Part shown: piece after piece, positions 58,601 to 64,000 of the stretch
Layout of the letters: each line of letters starts with the position of its first letter
How positions within the stretch are numbered: position 1 is the stretch's first letter
Assembly (NCBI GenBank): GCA_026119855.1
Contig: JAOWBW010000282.1
Location: 1,510,085 to 1,574,084 of the forward strand
Source of the DNA: Campanula takesimana
Taxonomy: Eukaryota > Streptophyta > Magnoliopsida > Asterales > Campanulaceae
DNA: 64,000 nt
Direction of reading: 5' to 3'
Made by a program: the position numbers and the translations under genes
Notes under the pieces: generated by a model
The model's input: the letters and a program-made list of their open reading frames with translations, nothing else
Told to the model about the DNA's origin: nothing
Database searches by the model: none

Positions 58601-59098
58601 ATCCGGGATAGATTGAAGACAGCCCAGAGCCGACATAAGAGCTATGCAGATAACCGAAGGCGAGATCTTAGTTTTCAGACCGGTGATTTGGTATTCTTGA
58701 AGGTGTCTCCGAAGGTGGGTATTCGTAGGTTTGGGAAGAAAGGCAAATTGGCTCCGAGGTTTATTGGCCCGTTTGAGATTTTGGGAAAGGTTGGACTTCT
58801 AGCGTATCGTCTTGCGTTACCGTCATCTTTGGACCGGTTGCACAACGTGTTCCACGTTTCTATGCTTCAGAAGTATGTTCATGATCCGTCTCACGTGTTA
58901 CCGAGGATACCGGAGGATATTGAGCCAGATATGACTTATGAGGAACGACCTGTTCGGATCTTAGATTCTAAAGCCCAAGAGTTGAGGAGCAAGAGCATCG
59001 CGTTGGTTCGAGTCCTTTGGAAGAATCATAACATCGAGGAGTCGACTTGGGAGCTCCGAGATGAGATCGAGAGGAAATTTCCGTGGCTTTTTGTTTAA
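55691..59098 (+). CDS. Chromovirus pol (protease, RT, RNase H, integrase)
   Basis: An uninterrupted 1135-codon frame. Protease: VLVDPGSSHSYIS, catalytic Asp about residue 29 (DPG rather than DSG/DTG). RT: about residues 205-385, with LDLRSGYHQLKV, FGLTNAPAVFMDLMN and the catalytic VFIDDILVYSK (about 361). RNase H: about 505-640 (YSDASKEGLGCVLMQNGKVI, FTDHKSLKYL). Integrase: HHCC zinc finger (HPGSTKMYQDL to CLTCRQVK, about 725-770), then D (MDFVTGLP), D (VSDRDPRF) and E (HPQTDGQSER). The tail HNVFHVSMLQKYVHDPSHVL and ALVRVLWKNHNIEESTWEL resembles the integrase-linked chromodomain of Tekay/Del chromoviruses. No broken catalytic residue is seen, so it may be active. Confidence 0.95.
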   Translation: MNQQQATDDPSVIGGIISVSNVSARVLVDPGSSHSYISVQFASMLNAAFESLPYVLEVSTPIGECLISDRVFRACDVVICGRVLCADLVVLPIQDFDVILGMDWLSKFHVSVDCRKKTVTFSIPDVPKFVFEASPLSRKVRLISFMKARKLLHSGCEGYLASVLDTRKESPSLDSVRVVREFPDIFSTEYDMPPDREIEFCIDLLPGTAPISKAPYRLAPAELKELKVQLQELLDRGFIRPSVSPWGAPVLFVRKKDGSLRLCIDYQKLNQVTVKNKYPLPHIDDLFDQLQGSVVFSKLDLRSGYHQLKVRSEDIPKTAFRTRYGHYEFLVMPFGLTNAPAVFMDLMNHVFHPYLDSFVVVFIDDILVYSKSREEHEQHLRTVLSVLAREKLFAKFSKCEFWLEKVSFLGHVISKDGISVDPSKIEAIVDWKRPESVTEIRSFLGLAGYYRRFIEGFSRISTPMTQLTRKNVPFVWTEKCDKSFEELKKRLTTAPILTLPNGSDGLVIYSDASKEGLGCVLMQNGKVIAYASRKLTPSEQNYPTHDMELAAIVFALHKWKHYLYGAKFEIFTDHKSLKYLFSQKELNNRQRRWMELLKDYDCAISYHPGKANVVADAISRKSYVTSMMVREWKMLEDVRDWSPRESRHGVIFANIRVSPTLVQRIKEAQKEDPELVKIMGKLKEKNFEDFSISSCGELTFRGRLCVPDVDGIKQRVLDEGHKLRYTIHPGSTKMYQDLKQQFWWINMKREIAEYVSKCLTCRQVKAEHQRPAGLLQPLEIPEWKWEHVTMDFVTGLPRTRRKYDSVWVIVDRLTKSAHFLPFDIRYSMEKLATLYIDEIVRLHGVPVSIVSDRDPRFTSRFWKAFQEALGTELRFSTAFHPQTDGQSERTIPILEDMLRACSIDFSDSWDSHLPLVEFSYNNSYQASIEMAPFEALYGRKCRSPICWDGVGEARVLGIDLLRDSVEKVKVIRDRLKTAQSRHKSYADNRRRDLSFQTGDLVFLKVSPKVGIRRFGKKGKLAPRFIGPFEILGKVGLLAYRLALPSSLDRLHNVFHVSMLQKYVHDPSHVLPRIPEDIEPDMTYEERPVRILDSKAQELRSKSIALVRVLWKNHNIEESTWELRDEIERKFPWLFV

Positions 59099-59130
59099 GG
59101 TAAGTCTCGTTAAAATTCGGGTCGAATTTT

Positions 59131-59147
59131 CTTTAAGGGGGAGTGAA
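59131..59147 (+). other. Chromovirus polypurine tract
   Basis: The run taagggggagtgaa immediately precedes the 3' LTR. Confidence 0.85.
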
Positions 59148-61401
59148 TGTCACGACCCGAAATCTAGGCTCTATTTTATTAGTAATTAAGTGATTTTATT
59201 TAATTATTTGCTTATTTAATTATTTAAAGTATTATTTATTTAAATAATTATGTGTGCATTTTATGTGTTATAATATTTGTGCCTAGCATTTTATTCGAGT
59301 TATTTGGGCTAGTGTGGAAGTATTGAGTCTTAATTGTTAATCGGGAGTGTAAGTAATTGTGCTAGTATGGGGAGGGGGTCTAGTTGTAACATTTCAAAAT
59401 AATTTCCCCTACTCCCTTACCTCCCTCACCTCCTTCTCCCTCCTACACTCCACCCCATTCTCCATTCCCAGCAAACTCACCCTCTCTCTCCTCCTTTGGT
59501 AAGTTTTTCTTCCTCTTCCTTCTTTCTTCATTTTCTTCTTCTTCCTCTCATTATTATTCATTTCTTAAAACTTGAAACATGTTTAGATCGTCGATAGGAT
59601 CGTTGGAAGCCAAAAATAATTGAAATCCATCAACTTTGAGAAATCCGGGCAAGTTACTTTTCCCCCCTATTTTATGCTAGAAATGCTATTCCATGTTTAT
59701 TTGATGTTTTGGATGCCATTTATTGCATCTTGGGTTGATTTGGGAGTGATTGGCATTTTATTCATATTTTTGGGAAATTTGGTATTTGAATCTTGTGTTG
59801 GGTTTCTAGATTGTGTTATTTAGTCCCATTACAAGTCTATAAGTTGTTTTGGTTCATAGTTGTGTATATTGCTAGCCTTGGTTCCAAGTATTTGTGAAAT
59901 GGTGAAAGATTTGGGTTGGTTTGAGTTTTGGTTTGAAAATGGTGGAAACCCAGAATTTTGGCCGGAATTTGTCTTTCCGGGAAAGGAGGCGCGCGCATCC
60001 CTCCCTTGGAGGCGCGCGCACCCTTATGTCCCTCTTGATCAAAAAATGCTTCTGTCCCCTGGAGGCGCGCGCATCCCCCCTTAGGAGGCGCGCGCACCCT
60101 CTCCTCCTCTCAACTCGATTCTCCAACTGATCTAGGAGGCGCGCGCATCCCTCCCTTAGGAGGCGCGCGCATCCCCCTCCCCTGTTATGAAATTTATTCC
60201 CCTTCTTGGTCCAAACTTTCGAGGGTCATATTTTGTTCATACGAACTCCGTTTTAGGCCTGTAAATTATCATTTCAAAGCTCTCCTTAAGCTCTTCGAGA
60301 TGAGTGAGTAAATTTGGTCGAGTGCTCGATTTAACTGAACCCTTTGTGGTCAAATGTGATATGGGAATTGTGTTATCATTGTTAAGATTGTTGGAACACT
60401 TTAATTGTGCGTTGTTGGTTCATTTCACTTTCTTGGTGACTAATTGGAATGGTTCCCTACTTTGGAACCTTAAGTTGTTCGGTCATGCTAAATTATTATT
60501 ACTTAGCATTTATTTGAACGTCCAGCTGGTATTTTGTGTGCGTTTGGGCGATGGGAAAGATTATAATGGCAAAGCCAAGTCCATTATAATGTTGACCATT
60601 GTTTTGCCCCCTTCTTTACCCCTTCTCCAGATTGGCCTTGGAAAGGATAAGTCAGCGTTCCTTTGTGAATGTATCTGGCTAGCGGGCATAACTTTGTGTC
60701 ATGGTCCTTGTCCCTTGTGACACTTTTATGGTTATTGGTTCCGGTACCGGGGTTTTCTCTTCGGCTTTCATGCTATTATGAAGATGATGATTTGTTGATT
60801 AGTGAAGCTGCGCAGCGTTCCTTTATTTGGATGTTCCGGTTTGGAAAAACCTTGGCTATATCCTTTGTTATGTGTTTATTTCCGCTGCTATCTGTTATAT
60901 GATAAGTGCTATGTGCTATGTGATATTTATTATTGCTTATTGTATATTGCATCATAGCATGTCATGTAGTTGCATTAGTAACTTATTGAGATTTATCTCA
61001 CCCCCTTTCTTTTTATCTTTGTTTTTCCTTAACCCCCCCCCAGGTGCTAAGGATTAGTCTCGCTGATCACGAGAAAGAGGACATTGAGTGTGGATCCATT
61101 CTTTTAGGGAAGGTTATTATAGGTTGGTTTACATTATGTAAATGTGTAACCATTTTGGGGTAGTTGTACCAAACAATGACGTCACTAAGTATTGTATTTT
61201 GTATTTTGTATTTTGTTGGGCATAAACTTGTGGAAGTTTATGATAGTTGTAAATGGGTTTTTATCAACTTGGTTTTGTAAAACTTTGGATCATTACCTTT
61301 TTAGTATCAAATGAAATTTTTAACTTCGATATTTCTTAGTTTTGGTTTTAAGTCGACGTCCAGCTCGCGGTCTCGGGCCCGCGGGGTCCGGGGTCGCGAC
61401 A
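59148..61401 (+). repeat. Chromovirus 3' LTR
   Basis: A 2254-bp near-identical copy of 52281-54526. Differences include one extra gtatttt unit near 61200 and one extra C in the C-run near 61032. It ends before the target duplication ccatg. Confidence 0.92.
59985..60176. repeat. Six-copy GGAGGCGCGCGCATCC array, 3' LTR
   Basis: Same six motifs and spacing as in the 5' LTR; the motifs themselves are unchanged, although a spacer base differs (ctcctctcaac against ctcctcccaac). Confidence 0.9.
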
Positions 61402-61406
61402 CCATG

Positions 61407-62181
61407 TCTTCCATGAGGAACTTGGGATCCGTGTCATCGGGAAAAGATGTCGCGAGGCCTCCATTTGGCTTGGCGTTGTAACTACCGGGCTCATTTTTGG
61501 CCATCTTCTTTTGGTGATTTCCTTTCAAGGGGCGTAACCTTCGTGCATGGAATTCAGCGAGGGTATGGCCATTTGATGTAGCTGCCTTTGGGCTTCCGAA
61601 AACACAGGCATTTTCTTGCAATCGGTATTCCAACTTTTCTTCCTCATGTGGACGGTTGCCTCGGACACCAATTCAGATGTGAGCTCCTTGGTCGATGTTT
61701 CCGGGGGACAAAACCGCAAACGACTTTAGCATTTTAAACCTCAAGGTGAAATTATAACCATGATTCGAGAAGCATGCTTCATTAGCGGGTTATCCTTTTA
61801 GGGAAAAAATTGATTTCTTATTTCAAGAAAACTTGATCTCGGTTTTTTTTTTTTTTTTTTTTTTTTTGAAAGACACACTTTTGCTTTGGGTGAAAGACTC
61901 GCACACATTTTTTTGGACAAGGCAATAATGACAATAATAATCTTATTAAGAAAACTGTCAATGGATCCAAAATGGTCACCGCATGGCATCAACCGGGGAG
62001 TCAAGACTTTTACTAAACCTAACAGACATCTTAACCGACTTTTCCTAAAGACTTATCACACATCCTAACAATGGACTTTGACTTTTCCTAAGGGGAGGTT
62101 GATGAAAGGGGTTTTGAAATTTCGTCCTCTGTTACGGCAACCACGGCATTATCAGTTTCACAACCTGGGGTATTTAGCCCT
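61407..62181 (-). mobile_element. Element C interior between gag and the chromovirus
   Basis: Non-coding or decayed sequence downstream of C's gag. A minus-strand frame (61402-61633) reads protein-like (GNHQKKMAKNEPGSYNAKPN) and may be a remnant of gag-pol, but it is short and partly overlaps the insertion. A T-run of about 26 bases lies at 61842-61867. Confidence 0.4.
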
Positions 62182-63660
62182 TCAGACATTTCCTGTGCCA
62201 CTGATCCTTCCCCAACGTTTTCCGTCACCTTTGGCTTTGCTGATGTTAGGAACCACCATTTGGGACACTGATTTTGTCAACTCTTCCAAAATAGGCTCTC
62301 CCACTTTGGGATTGACAACTTTGTCAACCGCGGGCTCCTTTTCTTTGGGACGGACATCACTCCATTTACCGACCATCGGGGAAGTCACAAATTCGAGCAT
62401 TTTGACGCTCGGGTCATTGGCTGTGTCGGGGGCATGGGGGCGTCCAAGCTTTCCCTTCTCGATTAGCTTCGAGATGATGCGTTTTATGGCAGTGCAATCA
62501 TTGTTATCATGGCCATGGTAGTTGTGAAAGGCAAACCTTTTAGTCTTGTCACGACGTTTTTCAAGATTCTTTGGCCGGAAATCTTTGAGGGGCCACATGA
62601 TGCCTTGTTTGACCAATCCTTCAAACACTTTGCTTATGGGCATTCCGAAATCCTCAAACTTTGTGAAATGGAGCTTGGCTCGGCCTTTGGATTTTCTATC
62701 ATTGTTGACCGGAGCGTGGTGGGGATGCGAATCACCGTTACTCAATGCAAAGGGGTGCCCCTCGAGTGTCCTTTCAAATTTAGCTTCCATTTGTTTTCTC
62801 TTTCCTAACAACGCACCTGAATGAGGTGCAACATGAGGATTCTGTGGAAGTGCGTGGGTGTAGGCATACCCATAATCTTGGTTGCTTGCAGGAATATACA
62901 TTGGAGGCATGCAATGAGCTCGTGGTCCAAGAGGTCTCTGATTGCAGAAATGATACGGGTCCCCATGGAATCTTATCGGGAAATCCGGTGGAAGTCGGTT
63001 AGTGATGCATGGTTGGGTATCCACATATGGTCTAAACAGTGACTGAGCTCCGGTGACTTGGTTGATGGCATTAAACCGAAGGGTATGGTATTGTGAGTAT
63101 GATGCTCGGGGCGTAACCGGTGTGAATAGTGGTTTGTGGGCCTTTTGAGTGGGTTGTGTTTGGGGTTTTATAGGAAGTGTCTCATGGGAGATGTTGGATT
63201 TGGGATGAGGCGGAGTGAGGAAGATTTGAGTGAGAGGCTCGTTATGGATGACGGTGTGTTGGGGCGAAGAAATGGAGGCCTCGGTATTTTGTTGAGATGG
63301 AGGGGGAAATCTTCGGTTACAATCCGGAGGTCGGGTAGCTTCCACCCTTTCATTGTGGTTGGTCACTTTGGTGAAGGGCCCATCAGTTGTGACATTTCTT
63401 TATCTCATCGACTCATTGAACGGGTTCCGTGTTTCCTTGTGGCTTTTCGTGATGACTTCCTCCGTAGCCCCGGAGGCTTCTAGAGTTTGGAGCGGCTCTC
63501 CTTTTGTCAGGCTATCCGGGTTGTCTGCAATGTCGTTTCCTAAACTACCATCCATCAAAGCGGTCTTTCTGAGGTACCAGATCAGAGAAGTTGTAGTGAC
63601 AGGGGAACTTTCTAACTCCACACGCACTAGGCGGCGACATGATGCTCTCTTCCACTTCAT
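62182..63660 (-). pseudogene. Element C gag (Ogre/Tat-like), one in-frame stop
   Basis: A minus-strand frame of about 490 codons interrupted by a single TAA near 63400; the longer part (62182-63366, 394 codons) is open. It is Pro/Gln/His-rich in its first half, then has a conserved Tat-type gag C-terminus: KFEDFGMPISKVFEGLVKQG, MWPLKDFRPKNLEKRRDK and a knuckle-like AFHNYHGHDNNDC where the first Cys is Ala. Similar FHxxxGHxxxxC patterns are known from Tat/Ogre gags. It continues toward the element's 5' side beyond the window; no pol follows in the visible interior. Confidence 0.65.
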
Positions 63661-64000
63661 CTGAGCTACGGGGAAGACAAAAGGTAGCTTTAGGCTTGGG
63701 TAAACACTAAGTGAATGTCATGCTACTGATGGGGAATGACCGCTAGGCTTAGACCTATGGTAAAAAGGTGGACAGGGTCAAATGGGATCTTAAATCCATC
63801 CGAGATTCAAACGGGGGTCTACTTACAAGGTTGTAACAAACTTCTTGGATGGCAACGGGAGATCCATTCAAAGACTTGACTTCCTAGGGGACTATTCCTA
63901 GGGGTTTAGCGGGGACCTAGGGGACAACGCCTAAGGTCTTGATGGGAATTTTAACGGGGACCTAGGGGACAACACCTAGTGGTTTAACGGAGGTTTCAGC
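63661..64000 (-). mobile_element. Element C sequence upstream of gag
   Basis: Non-coding in this window. A unit around acggggacctaggggacaac is repeated at about 63910 and 63953, suggesting another small tandem repeat. C's 5' LTR must lie to the right of the window. Confidence 0.4.

Larger units (their letters stand above)
52281..61401 (+). mobile_element. Complete 9.1-kb chromovirus (Tekay/Del-type gypsy)
   Basis: LTRs of 2246 and 2254 bp start TGTCACGACCCG and end GTCGCGACA; the 5-bp duplication ccatg flanks the element (52276-52280, 61402-61406). The interior has an initiator-Met primer site, gag, pol in the order protease, RT, RNase H, integrase, and a chromodomain-like tail. By eye the LTRs differ at about two dozen sites, so insertion is recent. 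It is the youngest and best preserved element in the stack and splits element C. Confidence 0.93.

Noticed and set aside
62078..62808. Plus-strand frames of 147 and 99 codons
   Set aside because: They are antisense to the Tat-type gag, whose minus-strand frame has recognisable domains.

Overview
This window is AT-rich plant nuclear DNA, most likely from a eudicot. The evidence is an intronless subgroup-22-type R2R3-MYB gene, a cluster of Stowaway-type MITEs, and several LTR-retrotransposon lineages typical of angiosperms (Sirevirus, chromovirus of the Tekay/Del type, Ogre/Tat). I see no rRNA genes, no intact tRNA genes, no CRISPR and nothing bacterial. The species cannot be named from the sequence alone.

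Layout. 1-3143: the end of a Sirevirus-like LTR, a partial Ogre-like LTR on the minus strand (copy A), and a decayed Ty1/copia element interrupted by a MITE. 3144-9712: the gene-bearing part, with one confident host gene, a MYB transcription factor at 3589-4308 (minus), surrounded by MITEs, plus a convincing but unnamed terminal exon at 9549-9690 (minus). 9713-13744: a 4.0-kb solo chromovirus-type LTR that appears to sit in an intron of that unnamed gene. 13745-19300: more MITEs (Stowaway, PIF/Harbinger, hAT), a SINE and low-complexity repeats.

19300-64000 is a stack of nested retrotransposons. A broken copia element (19.3-25.3 kb) has Ogre-like element B inserted in its 3' LTR at 25346. Element B (plus strand) carries a gag fragment that is split by a solo copia LTR (29925-31280, 5-bp target duplication). 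Further on, B is split by a 14.1-kb Sirevirus (31681-45781, target duplication tacgg). At 46402 B meets a second Ogre-like element, C, on the minus strand; C runs past the end of the window. C is itself split by a complete young chromovirus (52281-61401, target duplication ccatg), with an apparently intact gag (351 codons) and pol (1135 codons). The longest chain is therefore copia > Ogre B > Ogre C > chromovirus.

Coding state. The chromovirus looks potentially autonomous. The Sirevirus has complete domains but several stops and frameshifts, and a very large decayed extra (env-like) reading frame that is preceded by its own TATA box and a spliceable leader. Ogre B and C show gag but no pol in the visible sequence; C instead holds five different tandem-repeat arrays between gag and the 3' LTR.

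Main surprise. Each LTR family here carries its own short GC-rich dyad-symmetric motif in the U3-like part of the LTR, often in about six copies. One such motif, an 18-bp string containing ATCCGTACGGAT, is shared between a gypsy-type and a copia-type LTR. These motif arrays, the internal promoter plus leader intron of the Sirevirus, and the sense-strand excess of TGCCGAT in that same element are the observations I would follow first.
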